Counted from the stretch's first letter, positions 41,474-53,030 are shown. The stretch: 64,000 nucleotides of DNA from CBDDFQ01 sp965227035 (GCA_965227035.1 OZ245724.1:1860001-1924000), one strand, 5' to 3'. A program made the numbers and translations. Notes: generated from the sequence alone by a model not told the origin.

Positions 41474-43084
41474 ATGAACACCCAAAACCGCGCCACGACA
41501 CCCTCCTCCGACATTGTCGAATCGAACGCCGAGTCGGAGACCCATAACGCGTCGCGCCGTCGCCTCGTACTCGGAGGCATCGGCAGCATAGGCGCCGGAC
41601 TCGCTGGGCTGATGCCCTTCAACATGGCCAACGCACAGATCGTCGACAAAGGAGTGTTGACGATTGCGTATCCGATCGACGTGCCGACCTGGGATCCGAA
41701 CGCGCTCACCGTGTCGTCGGTGCAAGGCATTTACGAGTCCGTGTTCGATTCGCCGCTGCGCTTTTCTGCGAACACGAAACTCGAGGCGCGTCAGTTCAAG
41801 GAATGGAAATGGGTCGATACCAAGGCGACCCGCCTCGAGGTGACTCTGCGCGACGACATCGTGTTCCATGACGGCACCAAGCTCACGATGGACGACGTGA
41901 AATACAGCCTGATGGAGCGCGGTCAGGCAGACAAGAAGCTCGTAGTGGGTGCGTTTTTCAATCTCACCAATGTCGAGATTATTTCGCCGACTAAAGGCGT
42001 GATGGTCTACACCAAAACCTCGCCCGCAGCGCCGGTGTACTTGGCTTTCTATGCCGGGTACATCGTTCCCAAAGCCTATATGACGAAGGTGGGTGTCGAC
42101 GGATTCAACGCGAAGCCGATCGGCGCGGGCCCGTATCGTATGGTCGAACATCAACGCGGCTCGCGCATTGTGCTCGAGGCTTTCGACAGGTATTGGGGCG
42201 GCGCACCTGCCATCAAGCAGGTAGTGCTGCAGATCACGCCAGACCCGGCCGCGCGGGTTGCGCTGGTCGAATCGGGTCGCGCTCAGCTCGCGACTCAATT
42301 GCCTGTGCGCGAGACCACGCGCCTTGCCACGAAGACCGGGCTGCTGACGAAGATTTATCCGATGACCGACATCTACATGTTGCGCATCCCGAACTATCTG
42401 AAGCCATTCGACAACGACAACGTTCGCAGGGCGATGCACTTGTCCATCGATACCGCCGCGCTATCGAAAGCGTTCTACGCAGGTGTGGCGAAACCCATCT
42501 CGGTCATGACCAGTCGGGGCACTGCCAGCGACGATCCAAGCTTCACCTTTCCGTTCGACAAGGCTGCCGCGATAGCTGAACTCAAGAAGGCGGGCTACGG
42601 TCCGGGCAATCCGGTTCAACTCACGCTGATGACCACCAACGGAAATTTCCCGAGCGACTACGACATGGCACGCGCCATCGTGCAGATGTGGAAGGCGGTG
42701 GGCATCGAAGCCAAGATAGACGAGACGACGCAACCCAAGCTGACCGAAGCCGCGTACGCGAAGAAACTCACCGGCTGCATTCTTTACAGCTGGGGCAACC
42801 ATTCAGGTGATCCGGAGAACACAGCAGGACGCATGCTGGATCCACGCGCCCGTTTCGCGACTTGGGCCGACCCTGCTCTGGAGTCGCGCATGGACGCGCT
42901 GTTTTCCGAACCGGATGAGGCCAAGCGCATTGCCGGGTACAAGGCCTTGCAACGAGAGTCGTCGGAGAAGTCCTGGGCGATTCCGCTGCTGCAGGCGGTA
43001 GCGACGATGGCGTATTCGCCGCAACTGGTACCGACTCCGTTCGAGAGCGGGTTTATTTTGCCGGCTGAGTACAAGTACAAGTGA
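41474..43084 (+). CDS. ABC transporter substrate-binding protein, family 5 (peptide/opine/nickel type), Tat-type leader
   Basis: A 536-residue family 5 binding protein. The leader ASRRRLVLGGIGSIGAGLAGLMP (about 26-48) has the twin-arginine pattern RR followed by a hydrophobic stretch and ends at ANAQ. The mature part has LTIAYPIDVPTWDPNALT, FHDGTKLTMDDVKYSL and KPFDNDNVRRAMHLSIDTAAL, all SBP_bac_5 hallmarks. No permease or ATPase follows; the next element is a terminator at 43119. An orphan receptor of this type may use a shared transporter elsewhere. Confidence 0.9.
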   Translation: MNTQNRATTPSSDIVESNAESETHNASRRRLVLGGIGSIGAGLAGLMPFNMANAQIVDKGVLTIAYPIDVPTWDPNALTVSSVQGIYESVFDSPLRFSANTKLEARQFKEWKWVDTKATRLEVTLRDDIVFHDGTKLTMDDVKYSLMERGQADKKLVVGAFFNLTNVEIISPTKGVMVYTKTSPAAPVYLAFYAGYIVPKAYMTKVGVDGFNAKPIGAGPYRMVEHQRGSRIVLEAFDRYWGGAPAIKQVVLQITPDPAARVALVESGRAQLATQLPVRETTRLATKTGLLTKIYPMTDIYMLRIPNYLKPFDNDNVRRAMHLSIDTAALSKAFYAGVAKPISVMTSRGTASDDPSFTFPFDKAAAIAELKKAGYGPGNPVQLTLMTTNGNFPSDYDMARAIVQMWKAVGIEAKIDETTQPKLTEAAYAKKLTGCILYSWGNHSGDPENTAGRMLDPRARFATWADPALESRMDALFSEPDEAKRIAGYKALQRESSEKSWAIPLLQAVATMAYSPQLVPTPFESGFILPAEYKYK

Positions 43085-43118
43085 GCGAAGAAAAAGCGGC
43101 AAAGAACTGGGAGCAAAG

Positions 43119-43152
43119 AAAAAGCCTCTACGAAAACTCGTAGAGGCTTTTT
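43119..43152. terminator. Bidirectional rho-independent terminator
   Basis: AAAAAGCCTCTACGA and TCGTAGAGGCTTTTT form a perfect 15-base stem around AAAC. The A and T runs at the ends give a T-tract on both strands, so it can end the binding-protein transcript from the left and the tRNA-Pro transcript from the right. Confidence 0.9.
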
Positions 43153-43157
43153 AAATT

Positions 43158-43234
<77 letters not shown>

Positions 43235-43288
43235 AAGCTGCGTATTGTACCTGCTCGACCACCCCGTAAATCCGCCTTTCGTTCCCCG

Positions 43289-44065
43289 TCACAAAAGCTG
43301 CCGCAATTCATGAGCAGCCTCCCGCATCAAGGGCAATAAATCTTTCTGCATGGCGCTCGAATCGAGCCTGCCCGGCTGGGCCACCACGTTCAGCGCAGCC
43401 ACCGTCACGCCCTGTGCATTCCGAAGAGGAATTGCCAGCGCATGCACGCCGACTTCATGCTCCTCGCTCGCTATACAAAAGTCGTTGGCCCGAGCATCTT
43501 TCACGATCTCTCGCAGCTTCTTCGCTTCGGTCACCGTGAACGCGGTCAGGCGTGAGAGCGCCCTGCCCTTCATCCATTCGGCGAACTGCGGCTTGGGCAG
43601 ATTCGCAAGCAGTACCCGCCCGGTCGAGGTGGCGTGCGCGGGCAAACGCGCTCCAAGATGCAATCCATACGCGAGCATGCGCGACGCGCCGTTGCGCCAC
43701 TCGTTGCCGCTGCGCGCGATGATCACGACCTCGTCGTCGTCGAGCACCACCGCCGAGAACGATTCCTGCGTTTGCGCGGCCAATCGGTTGAGCGTGGGCT
43801 GCAGCACGCGAGGCAATCGCGCCGACGCAAGATAGCTCCCCGAAAACCGCAGCACTTTGGGCGACAGCCAGAAGTAGCTCCCATCGGTTTCCAGATACCC
43901 CAGATGCGCGAGCGTGAGCAGATGGCGCCGCGCTGCCGCACGCGTAATGCCAGCGCGTTGCGATGCCAGCGTTGCGTTGAGCCGCTGTCGCTCGGTGTCG
44001 AAACTCTCTAGCACCGCCATCCCTTTGGCCATGCCTTCGATCAGATCTGATTTTGCGATTGCCAT
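43289..44065 (-). CDS. IclR-family regulator (PcaR/PobR-like), divergent from pobA
   Basis: A 258-residue IclR protein of the PcaR/PobR subgroup: helix-turn-helix with LNATLASQRAGITRAAARRHLLTLAHLGYLETDG (about 28-61) and the effector domain with MLAYGLHLGARLPAHATSTGRVLLA. The subgroup responds to hydroxybenzoates or beta-ketoadipate. It is divergent from pobA with a 144-base gap that holds a 17-base palindrome, so it is the probable activator or repressor of 4-hydroxybenzoate hydroxylation. The N-terminus MAIAKSDLIEGMAKGMAVL is typical. Confidence 0.93.
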   Translation of the reverse strand: MAIAKSDLIEGMAKGMAVLESFDTERQRLNATLASQRAGITRAAARRHLLTLAHLGYLETDGSYFWLSPKVLRFSGSYLASARLPRVLQPTLNRLAAQTQESFSAVVLDDDEVVIIARSGNEWRNGASRMLAYGLHLGARLPAHATSTGRVLLANLPKPQFAEWMKGRALSRLTAFTVTEAKKLREIVKDARANDFCIASEEHEVGVHALAIPLRNAQGVTVAALNVVAQPGRLDSSAMQKDLLPLMREAAHELRQLL

Positions 44066-44082
44066 GTGTTCGAGCGCTCCGT

Positions 44083-44099
44083 TGCGCGATCATCGCGCA
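44083..44099. promoter_or_regulatory. 17-base palindrome in the pobA/regulator gap
   Basis: TGCGCGAT and ATCGCGCA are perfect eight-base arms around one base, 17 bases before the regulator start codon. A similar half-site (ATGATCGCA) lies further toward pobA near 44109. This is a good operator candidate for the IclR regulator. Confidence 0.5.
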
Positions 44100-44209
44100 G
44101 ACGTTTTTATGATCGCACAAATGCGCTTGTTTCGGAGCGGCGCGCGCTTTCGTTTCAGAGGGGATCGGCCTAATCTTGGACCACCACCCTTCATAAAAGA
44201 GACATTCCA

Positions 44210-45394
44210 ATGCGCACACAAGTCGCGATCATCGGCGCCGGACCGGCCGGCCTGCTCCTCGGGCAACTGCTCTACAAAGCGGGCATCGACAACATCATTC
44301 TGGAGCGCCAGAGCGGCGAATACGTGCTCAACCGGATTCGCGCGGGTGTCCTGGAGCAGATCACGATGGATTTGCTGGAGCAAGCCGGCGTGTCGACGCG
44401 GATGCGCGCGGAGGGATTGGTTCATGACGGCATCGAGCTGCTCTTCAAGGGGCAGCGCCATCGAATCGACATGCATGCGCACACCGGCAAAAACGTGATG
44501 GTGTACGGGCAAACCGAAGTCACGCGCGATTTGATGGAAGCGCGCGCTGCGGAAGGTCTCACGACCATCTACAAAGCCGGAAACGTGAAGCCGGTCGATT
44601 TCGATACGCAGCATCCGAAGGTCACCTATGAAATCGACGGTGTCACGCACACGCTCGAATGCGATTTCATTGCTGGCTGCGATGGCCAGCACGGCGTGAG
44701 TCGCGCCAGTGTTCCGGCGTCTGCGCTGCAGGTGTACGAAAAAACCTACCCCTTCGGATGGCTGGGCGTGCTGGCCGATGTGCCGCCGGTGTCGCACGAA
44801 TTGATCTACGCGAACACGGCACGCGGATTCGCTTTGTGCAGCATGCGTAGCCCTACTCGCAGCCGTTATTACGTGCAGGTACCGTCGGACGAGAAGGTGG
44901 AGAACTGGAACGACGAGAAGTTCTGGGCCGAGCTCGCGCTGCGGCTCGATCCCGAAGCACGCGACAAGCTCGTCACCGGTCCATCGCTCGAGATGAGCAT
45001 TGCGCCTTTGAAGAGCATCGTGTCGGAACCGATGCGATTCGGTCGCTTGTTCCTCGCAGGAGACGCGGCTCATATCGTGCCGCCCACCGGAGCAAAGGGG
45101 CTGAATCTCGCGTCTTCCGATGTCGCGTACCTGTCCCGCGCCTTCGCCGACTATTACCTCGAAAAAAGCGAAGCCGGCATCGACCATTACTCCGCCGTTT
45201 GCTTGCGCCGAGTCTGGAAAGCGGCGCGATTCTCCTGGTGGTTCACGTCGCTCATGCACAAGTTTCCCGAGACGGGAGAGTTCGGTCAGAAGATTCAGGA
45301 AGCCGAACTCGACTACCTGATTCATTCCAAAGCGGCGACGACCTCGTTGTCCGAGAACTACGTCGGCCTGCCGATGGACGACTACAAGCCGTAA
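44210..45394 (+). CDS. pobA: 4-hydroxybenzoate 3-monooxygenase
   Basis: A 394-residue p-hydroxybenzoate hydroxylase, which converts 4-hydroxybenzoate to protocatechuate with NADPH, O2 and FAD. Visible marks: VAIIGAGPAGLLLGQLL, ERQSGEYVLNRIRAGVLEQ, the DG motif IAGCDGQHGVSRAS and the GD motif FLAGDAAHIVPPTGAKGLNLASSDV. The length equals the Pseudomonas enzyme. It is divergent from an IclR-type regulator. Protocatechuate could then enter ortho or meta cleavage; no pca or lig pathway cluster for it is next to it, although the LigAB-like enzyme is about 22 kb away. Confidence 0.96.
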   Translation: MRTQVAIIGAGPAGLLLGQLLYKAGIDNIILERQSGEYVLNRIRAGVLEQITMDLLEQAGVSTRMRAEGLVHDGIELLFKGQRHRIDMHAHTGKNVMVYGQTEVTRDLMEARAAEGLTTIYKAGNVKPVDFDTQHPKVTYEIDGVTHTLECDFIAGCDGQHGVSRASVPASALQVYEKTYPFGWLGVLADVPPVSHELIYANTARGFALCSMRSPTRSRYYVQVPSDEKVENWNDEKFWAELALRLDPEARDKLVTGPSLEMSIAPLKSIVSEPMRFGRLFLAGDAAHIVPPTGAKGLNLASSDVAYLSRAFADYYLEKSEAGIDHYSAVCLRRVWKAARFSWWFTSLMHKFPETGEFGQKIQEAELDYLIHSKAATTSLSENYVGLPMDDYKP

Positions 45395-45396
45395 AA

Positions 45397-45416
45397 GACT
45401 AAAGGCCTGAGGGCCT

Positions 45417-45423
<7 letters not shown>
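45397..45423 (+). terminator. Terminator-like hairpin after pobA
   Basis: GACTAAAGGCC and GGCCTTTAAGTC pair around TGAG with one bulged base. The following T-rich stretch is short (TTCTTG), so this is a moderate terminator. It overlaps the stop codon of the convergent radical SAM gene. Confidence 0.55.
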
Positions 45424-47744
<2,321 letters not shown>

Positions 47745-47833
47745 GGAGTGGGGGCTTTCGGGGGGAGGAGCCTGATTTTAAGGCACCCGGTGTGCCATCA
47801 TTGTCGTTATATGGCTATAGCCTTGATATACCC

Positions 47834-48586
47834 ATGAAACTACCCTGGCTCGAACCCGGCGACTCCTTTCCACCCGCCAATCAGGCGTGGGCCATCGGCG
47901 ACCCGGTTCCGGGACTTCTGGCTGCTGGCGGCGAACTCACCGTGCCTACCCTGGTCGAGGCGTATTCCAACGGAATCTTCCCCTGGTTCAGCGATGGCCA
48001 GCCCAACCTCTGGTGGAGCCCTGACCCACGGATGGTGCTCTACACCAACGAGTTCAAGCTCCACCGATCGCTTCGCAAGACCATCGACAGATGGCTTCGC
48101 GAGAACCGGCTCGAAGTGAAATTCGACACGCATTTTCGTGAGGTCATCGAAAACTGCTCCCGAAGCCCACGGGTGGGCCAAGCTGGAACCTGGATCGTGC
48201 CCTCGATGGTCGAGGCTTATGTCAAGCTTGCCCGCGCAGGTTTCGCGCATAGCGTCGAGACCTGGCTCGACGGCGAACTGGCGGGCGGCTTGTACTGCGT
48301 ATCCGTAGGCGGCGGCGTGTTCGGCGAGTCTATGTTCACCCGCGTGCCAGACGCATCGAAGGTGGCGATCTCGGCGCTGGTGGCCTTCTGCCTTCGCAAC
48401 GAGGTGAAGCTGATCGACTGCCAGCAGAACACGCAGCATCTCGCCTCGCTGGGTGGACGCGAAATCCCCCGCCCGGATTTTTTGGCGCAGGTAAAAAGTT
48501 CCACCGAGAAACCCGCATTGAACTGGCAATTCGACCCCGTATACTGGTCCGAACTCATGTCCGATTGTTCTGGTTTTAAGCCCTGA
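47834..48586 (+). CDS. aat: Leucyl/phenylalanyl-tRNA--protein transferase
   Basis: A 250-residue Aat enzyme that attaches Leu or Phe from charged tRNA to the N-terminus of proteins starting with Lys or Arg, feeding the ClpAP N-end rule. The diagnostic blocks are AYSNGIFPWFSDGQPNLWWSPDPRMVL and GGLYCVSVGGGVFGESMF, followed by DCQQNTQHLASLGGREI. The ATG at 47834 begins the family sequence. It overlaps bpt by one base (TGATG), the usual arrangement in beta- and some gammaproteobacteria. Confidence 0.96.
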   Translation: MKLPWLEPGDSFPPANQAWAIGDPVPGLLAAGGELTVPTLVEAYSNGIFPWFSDGQPNLWWSPDPRMVLYTNEFKLHRSLRKTIDRWLRENRLEVKFDTHFREVIENCSRSPRVGQAGTWIVPSMVEAYVKLARAGFAHSVETWLDGELAGGLYCVSVGGGVFGESMFTRVPDASKVAISALVAFCLRNEVKLIDCQQNTQHLASLGGREIPRPDFLAQVKSSTEKPALNWQFDPVYWSELMSDCSGFKP

Positions 48587-49323
48587 TGACGCACCTGAAA
48601 GACCTGCCCCTCCAAACCTTGCAGTTCTATGCAACGGCGCCCTATCCGTGCAGCTACCTGCCGGATCGACAGGCGCGATCGCAAGTCGCGACCCCCAGCC
48701 ACCTGATTCACAACGACACCTACTCCGATCTGGTCACCACCGGCTTTCGGCGTAGCGGCATGTTCACCTATCGCCCTTACTGCGACGGCTGCCGCGCCTG
48801 CATTCCGCTTCGAGTGAATGCCAAAGCGTTCCAGTCGGATCGCAGCCAGCGCCGCGCCTGGAAGGCGCACGGCAACCTGCAGGCGCGGGTGCTTAAGTTG
48901 TGCTTCATGCCAGAGCACTATCAGCTGTACCTCAGCTATCAGAACGGACGTCATGCTGGCGGCGGCATGGACCACGACAGCATCGACCAGTACACCCAGT
49001 TTCTGCTGCAGAGCCGAGTGAACTCCCGCCTGGTCGAGTTTCGCGAAACCTTGGCAGACGGATCCGCCGGCGCATTGCGCATGGTCACGATTCTCGACGT
49101 GCTGAACGATGGCATTTCGGCGGTCTACACCTTCTACGATGCCGAGCAAAAAGCGAGCTACGGCACCTACAGCATCCTCTGGCTGATCGAACAGACACGC
49201 ACGTTGGGACTCGAGTACGTTTACCTCGGCTACTGGATCAAAGAGAGCCCGAAGATGAACTACAAAGCCAAGTTCAGTCCGGCGGAAATTCTTGTCGATG
49301 GCGAATGGACCGATAGACCGTAA
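48586..49323 (+). CDS. bpt: Aspartate/glutamate leucyltransferase (Bpt, ATE-family)
   Basis: A 245-residue transferase that adds Leu to proteins starting with Asp or Glu, complementing Aat in the bacterial N-end rule. The N-terminal domain has the Cys-rich block YRPYCDGCRACIPLRV (about 62-77) and PYPCSYLPDRQARSQV; the C-terminal GNAT-like domain has YGTYSILWLIEQTRTLGLEYVYLGYWI. Translationally coupled to aat. In many Burkholderiales the next gene is pyrD; here an IclR regulator follows after a hairpin. Confidence 0.95.
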   Translation: MTHLKDLPLQTLQFYATAPYPCSYLPDRQARSQVATPSHLIHNDTYSDLVTTGFRRSGMFTYRPYCDGCRACIPLRVNAKAFQSDRSQRRAWKAHGNLQARVLKLCFMPEHYQLYLSYQNGRHAGGGMDHDSIDQYTQFLLQSRVNSRLVEFRETLADGSAGALRMVTILDVLNDGISAVYTFYDAEQKASYGTYSILWLIEQTRTLGLEYVYLGYWIKESPKMNYKAKFSPAEILVDGEWTDRP

Positions 49324-49336
49324 ATTTCACAGGGTA

Positions 49337-49365
49337 AAATAGCCGATCAGAACTTCCGGCTATTT
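49337..49365. terminator. Hairpin between bpt and an IclR gene
   Basis: AAATAGCCG and CGGCTATTT form nine-base arms around an 11-base loop. The ATTT end gives a weak U-tract. It begins 14 bases after the bpt stop and ends 11 bases before the IclR start, so it could be the aat-bpt terminator or an operator for the regulator. Confidence 0.5.
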
Positions 49366-49376
49366 AGGGGCACCCC

Positions 49377-50165
49377 ATGCGTAAGACTGACACCGCCGCA
49401 CCCGCCACCCCAACCGTTCAGGTGATCGAGCGAATGTTCTCCGTCATCGACGTACTTGCATCCAGGGAAGAAGCGGTCTCGCTCAAGGAAATCAGCGAGA
49501 AAACAGGTCTTCATCCCTCCACGACTCATCGAATCCTCAACGATCTTGCGGTCGGCCGTTACGTCGATAGGCCCGAAGCCGGCAGCTATAGGCTCGGCAT
49601 GCGCCTTCTGGAACTGGGCAATCTGGTCAAGGGACGCCTCAACGTTCGCGATGCGGCGTTAGTTCCTATGCGCGAGCTGCACCGAATGATCCAGCAGCCG
49701 GTGAATCTGAGCGTGCGCCAGGGCGACGAGATCGTCTACATCGAGCGGACCTACAGCGAGCGATCGGGCATGCAGGTGGTGCGTGCGATCGGCGGTCATG
49801 CGCCCTTGCATCTGACATCGACCGGCAAGCTTTTTCTGGCGGCAGACGATTCGCCCAAGGTTCGCGCTTACGCAACCCGAACCGGTCTTCCGGGTCACAC
49901 CAAGAACAGTCTCACGCAGCTCCCATTGCTGGAGCGCGAGTTGTCCAAGACGCGCCAATACGGCGTGGCGCGTGACAACGAGGAGCTGGAATTGGGCGTG
50001 CGGTGCATGGCCGCCGGGATCTACGACGATCAGGCCAAGCTGATTGCGGGATTGTCTATCTCTGCGCCGGCTGATCGGCTGGATGAGGGATGGGTGGCCA
50101 AGTTACAGGCTACCGCTGCGGAGATATCTTCTTCTCTAGGACACAGGCCTCAACAGAGAGCCTGA
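49377..50165 (+). CDS. IclR-family transcriptional regulator
   Basis: A 262-residue regulator: helix-turn-helix at about 28-75 with SLKEISEKTGLHPSTTHRILNDLAVG, then the effector domain with LHLTSTGKLFLAADDSP and GVRCMAAGIYDDQAKLIAGLSISAP. Close relatives in this order regulate aromatic or C4 metabolism, but the neighbours (bpt before, pbpG after, convergent) give no clue to a target. The ATG follows the hairpin at 49337; the GGGG five bases upstream can serve as ribosome site. Confidence 0.92.
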   Translation: MRKTDTAAPATPTVQVIERMFSVIDVLASREEAVSLKEISEKTGLHPSTTHRILNDLAVGRYVDRPEAGSYRLGMRLLELGNLVKGRLNVRDAALVPMRELHRMIQQPVNLSVRQGDEIVYIERTYSERSGMQVVRAIGGHAPLHLTSTGKLFLAADDSPKVRAYATRTGLPGHTKNSLTQLPLLERELSKTRQYGVARDNEELELGVRCMAAGIYDDQAKLIAGLSISAPADRLDEGWVAKLQATAAEISSSLGHRPQQRA

Positions 50166-50224
50166 CGTCGGCTGGACTACAGGCAAAGCGGTCGCGATGG
50201 CCGCCCTTGCAGAGGATCAGCCAA

Positions 50225-51334
50225 TCAACCGTTGACCGGTTTGACCGAATTGGAAGCTGCGGGCGCGCTGAGGTGCGAGTTGTTTTCGACCCAGCGGCGA
50301 ACACGTTCTGCGTCGCCGATGCGGCTCAGCTTGCCGGCGGAATCCAGGAACACCATGATCAACTTGCGACCGGCGATCTTGGTTTGCATCACCAGGCACT
50401 GACCCGCTTCGTTGATGAAGCCGGTCTTTTGCAAGCCGATATCCCAATCGGGATTCTTCACGAGACGATTGGTGTTGTTGTATTGCAAGGTGCGCTTGCC
50501 GACCGCCACCTGATAGCCGGTAGACGTAGACAACTCACGCACCAGCGGGCTGGCATAAGCCGCATTCACCAGCGTCGCCAGATCCTGCGCACTCGACTGG
50601 TTGTGGCTCGACAAACCGGTCGGCTCGACATAGCGGGTGTCCTTCATGCCCAGCATCTTGGCCTTGGCATTCATGAGCGGAACGAAAGCTTGCAGACCAC
50701 CCGGATAGGTGCGACCCAATGCATGTGCAGCACGGTTTTCGCTCGACATCAATGCCAGATGCAGCAGTTCGCCGCGGCTGAGCATCGCACCGACGGTCAG
50801 GCGCGAACGGCTACCCTTTTCGGTGTCGACGTCGTCTTGCGTGATCGTGATCATTTCTTCGGCGGGCAGATTGGCTTCCGCCATTAACAGACCGGTCATG
50901 AGCTTGGTGAGCGATGCGATGGGCAACACTGCCTGATCGTTTTTGCGCAAAAGAACTTCGTGCGTGTCCTGGTCGATCACCAATGCAACGCTGGACTTCA
51001 GATCGAGCGGATCTTCAGCGCTGTGCAAACCTGCGATCTGACCATAGGACAGCACGGCAGGAGTTGCCACACGAACCACCGACTTCGGGCGCTTGGAGGA
51101 AATGACGACGCTTACGCGCTTGGAATAGGCAACTTGCTTGATTGCCGAAGGCTTAACTGCCGCTGTCTTTTTACGGGGGACTTTTTTTACTTCGACACGG
51201 GAGGTCGTTGTCTTTTTCTTGGGTGCAGCCTCGGCCGGAGCGGGTGCCGCGATGGCGAAAACTACGCCTAGCGCACAAGCCTGTAACAAGCGGTTGAAGC
51301 CAATCTTCGATTTGAAGTTCATTCTGATGGACAT
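50225..51334 (-). CDS. pbpG: D-alanyl-D-alanine endopeptidase (PBP7-like)
   Basis: A 369-residue S11-family penicillin-binding protein: signal peptide about 1-34, a Lys/Val-rich basic linker (about 35-85), then the peptidase with SxxK as PIASLTKLM, SxN as LMSSENRAAHAL and KTG as LQKTGFINEAG. These match E. coli PBP7, which cuts DD-crosslinks in murein. The linker makes it about 60 residues longer than the E. coli protein. The ATG at 51334 is used; the ATG at 51322 is possible. It is upstream of a terminator that closes the leuA operon, so it has its own promoter in 51335-51382. Confidence 0.94.
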   Translation of the reverse strand: MSIRMNFKSKIGFNRLLQACALGVVFAIAAPAPAEAAPKKKTTTSRVEVKKVPRKKTAAVKPSAIKQVAYSKRVSVVISSKRPKSVVRVATPAVLSYGQIAGLHSAEDPLDLKSSVALVIDQDTHEVLLRKNDQAVLPIASLTKLMTGLLMAEANLPAEEMITITQDDVDTEKGSRSRLTVGAMLSRGELLHLALMSSENRAAHALGRTYPGGLQAFVPLMNAKAKMLGMKDTRYVEPTGLSSHNQSSAQDLATLVNAAYASPLVRELSTSTGYQVAVGKRTLQYNNTNRLVKNPDWDIGLQKTGFINEAGQCLVMQTKIAGRKLIMVFLDSAGKLSRIGDAERVRRWVENNSHLSAPAASNSVKPVNG

Positions 51335-51382
51335 GAATTAGGCCCCGCTTGGAAAAACACGATGGCGCGAGTTTATATAAAT

Positions 51383-51414
51383 AAAAAAAACGCGCAAGAT
51401 CAAAGACTTGCGCG
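51383..51414 (-). terminator. Rho-independent terminator of the leuA operon
   Basis: On the minus strand CGCGCAAG and CTTGCGCG pair around an eight-base loop and are followed directly by eight Ts. It lies 41 bases after the stop of the last leuA gene. This is a textbook terminator and marks the end of the ilvB-to-leuA transcription unit. Confidence 0.92.
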
Positions 51415-51454
51415 ATGTTGTTAAACCGGAAAAATTTACAAACTAGGGTTTGCC

Positions 51455-52993
51455 CTAGCCTTGTGCAGCTACCCGGTCAGCCTTGCTCTGGAGCTTGTTC
51501 AATGCACTCAGATACGCCTTTGCAGATGCAACGATGATGTCCGGGTCTGCGCCGACACCATTTACAACTCTTCCGCTGTTCTGCAAGCGCACGGTGACCT
51601 CGCCCTGGCTTTCGGTCGACCCGCTGATAGCGTTCACCGAATAAAGCACCATTTCCGCGCCGCTTTTGACTTGCGCTTCGATGGCCTTGAGGGATGCGTC
51701 GACTGGGCCGTTGCCCTCTGATTGGCTTTCGACCTGCGCTCCATCGATCGTGAATTTCACGGTCGATTGAGGCTTTTCGCCGGTTTGACTGTGCTGCGAC
51801 ATCGAAACGAACGCATAACGCTCCTCCGAAGTCTGAACGTCGCCGTCGCTGACCAGCGCGATGATGTCCTCGTCGAAGATTTCGCTTTTGCGGTCGGCAA
51901 GCTCCTTGAATCGCACGAAAGCGGCGTTGACGTCTGCTTCGGATTCCAGCGACACGCCCAGATCCTGCAGACGCTGCTTGAAGGCGTTGCGCCCGGACAG
52001 CTTGCCCAAGACGATTTTGTTGGCGGACCAGCCAACATCTTCGGCTCGCATGATTTCGTACGTGTCGCGGGCCTTGAGCACGCCGTCCTGGTGGATGCCC
52101 GATGCGTGTGCGAACGCATTCGCGCCCACCACGGCCTTGTTCGGCTGCACGACGAAGCCGGTCGTCTGGCTCACCATGCGGCTCGCGGCGACGATGTGCT
52201 TCGCGTCGATATTCACGTCGAGTCCGAAGTAATCGCGTCGGGTCTTCACTGCCATGACGATTTCTTCGAGCGAGCAGTTGCCGGCGCGTTCGCCCAAACC
52301 GTTGATCGTGCACTCCACCTGCCGAGCGCCGCCGATTTTTACGCCAGCCAGCGAGTTCGCGACCGCCATGCCCAGATCGTTGTGGCAATGCACCGACCAG
52401 ATGGCCTTGTCGCTGTTGGGCACGCGTTCACGCAACGTGCGAATGAATTCGCCGTAAAGCTCCGGTACCGCATAGCCCACGGTGTCGGGCACGTTGATCG
52501 TCGTCGCGCCTTCTGCGATCACTGCTTCGATGACACGGCACAAAAAATCGACATCGCTGCGATAGCCGTCTTCGGGGCTGAACTCGACATCGGACACCAG
52601 ATTCCTTGCGAATCGAACCGAGAGCTTGGCCTGCTCGAGCACTTGCTCGGGAGTCATGCGCAGCTTCTTTTCCATGTGCAGCGCCGAGGTCGCGATGAAG
52701 GTGTGAATGCGCGAACTCGCAGCACCCTTCAAGGCTTCGGCAGCGCGAGAAATATCGCGATCGTTCGCGCGTGAAAGCGAGCAGATCGTCGATTCGCGAA
52801 CCGCGTCGGCAATCGCTTTGACCGCATCGAAATCGCCATTCGAGCTGGCCGCAAAACCGGCCTCGATCACATCGACTTTCAGGCGCTCCAGCTGGCGCGC
52901 AATACGCAGCTTTTCGTCCTTGGTCATCGAAGCGCCTGGCGACTGCTCGCCGTCACGCAAGGTTGTGTCGAAGATGATGAGTTTGTCGGTCAT
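51455..52993 (-). CDS. leuA: 2-isopropylmalate synthase, type 1 (E. coli-like)
   Basis: A 512-residue enzyme that condenses acetyl-CoA and 2-oxoisovalerate, the first leucine step. Catalytic domain: DTTLRDGEQSPGASM, HCHNDLGMAVANSLAG (metal HxH), NGLGERAGNCSLEEIVMAVKTR. The C-terminal LeuA allosteric domain (about 385-510) is present. The ATG has AGGAG upstream. It is the second leuA in tandem; the first (53031-54740) is the longer type, and the two share little sequence. Last gene before the terminator at 51383. Confidence 0.96.
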   Translation of the reverse strand: MTDKLIIFDTTLRDGEQSPGASMTKDEKLRIARQLERLKVDVIEAGFAASSNGDFDAVKAIADAVRESTICSLSRANDRDISRAAEALKGAASSRIHTFIATSALHMEKKLRMTPEQVLEQAKLSVRFARNLVSDVEFSPEDGYRSDVDFLCRVIEAVIAEGATTINVPDTVGYAVPELYGEFIRTLRERVPNSDKAIWSVHCHNDLGMAVANSLAGVKIGGARQVECTINGLGERAGNCSLEEIVMAVKTRRDYFGLDVNIDAKHIVAASRMVSQTTGFVVQPNKAVVGANAFAHASGIHQDGVLKARDTYEIMRAEDVGWSANKIVLGKLSGRNAFKQRLQDLGVSLESEADVNAAFVRFKELADRKSEIFDEDIIALVSDGDVQTSEERYAFVSMSQHSQTGEKPQSTVKFTIDGAQVESQSEGNGPVDASLKAIEAQVKSGAEMVLYSVNAISGSTESQGEVTVRLQNSGRVVNGVGADPDIIVASAKAYLSALNKLQSKADRVAAQG

Positions 52994-53030
52994 GAGGCTC
53001 TCCTTTTTTTGATTTCGGCTGCGTTACAGC

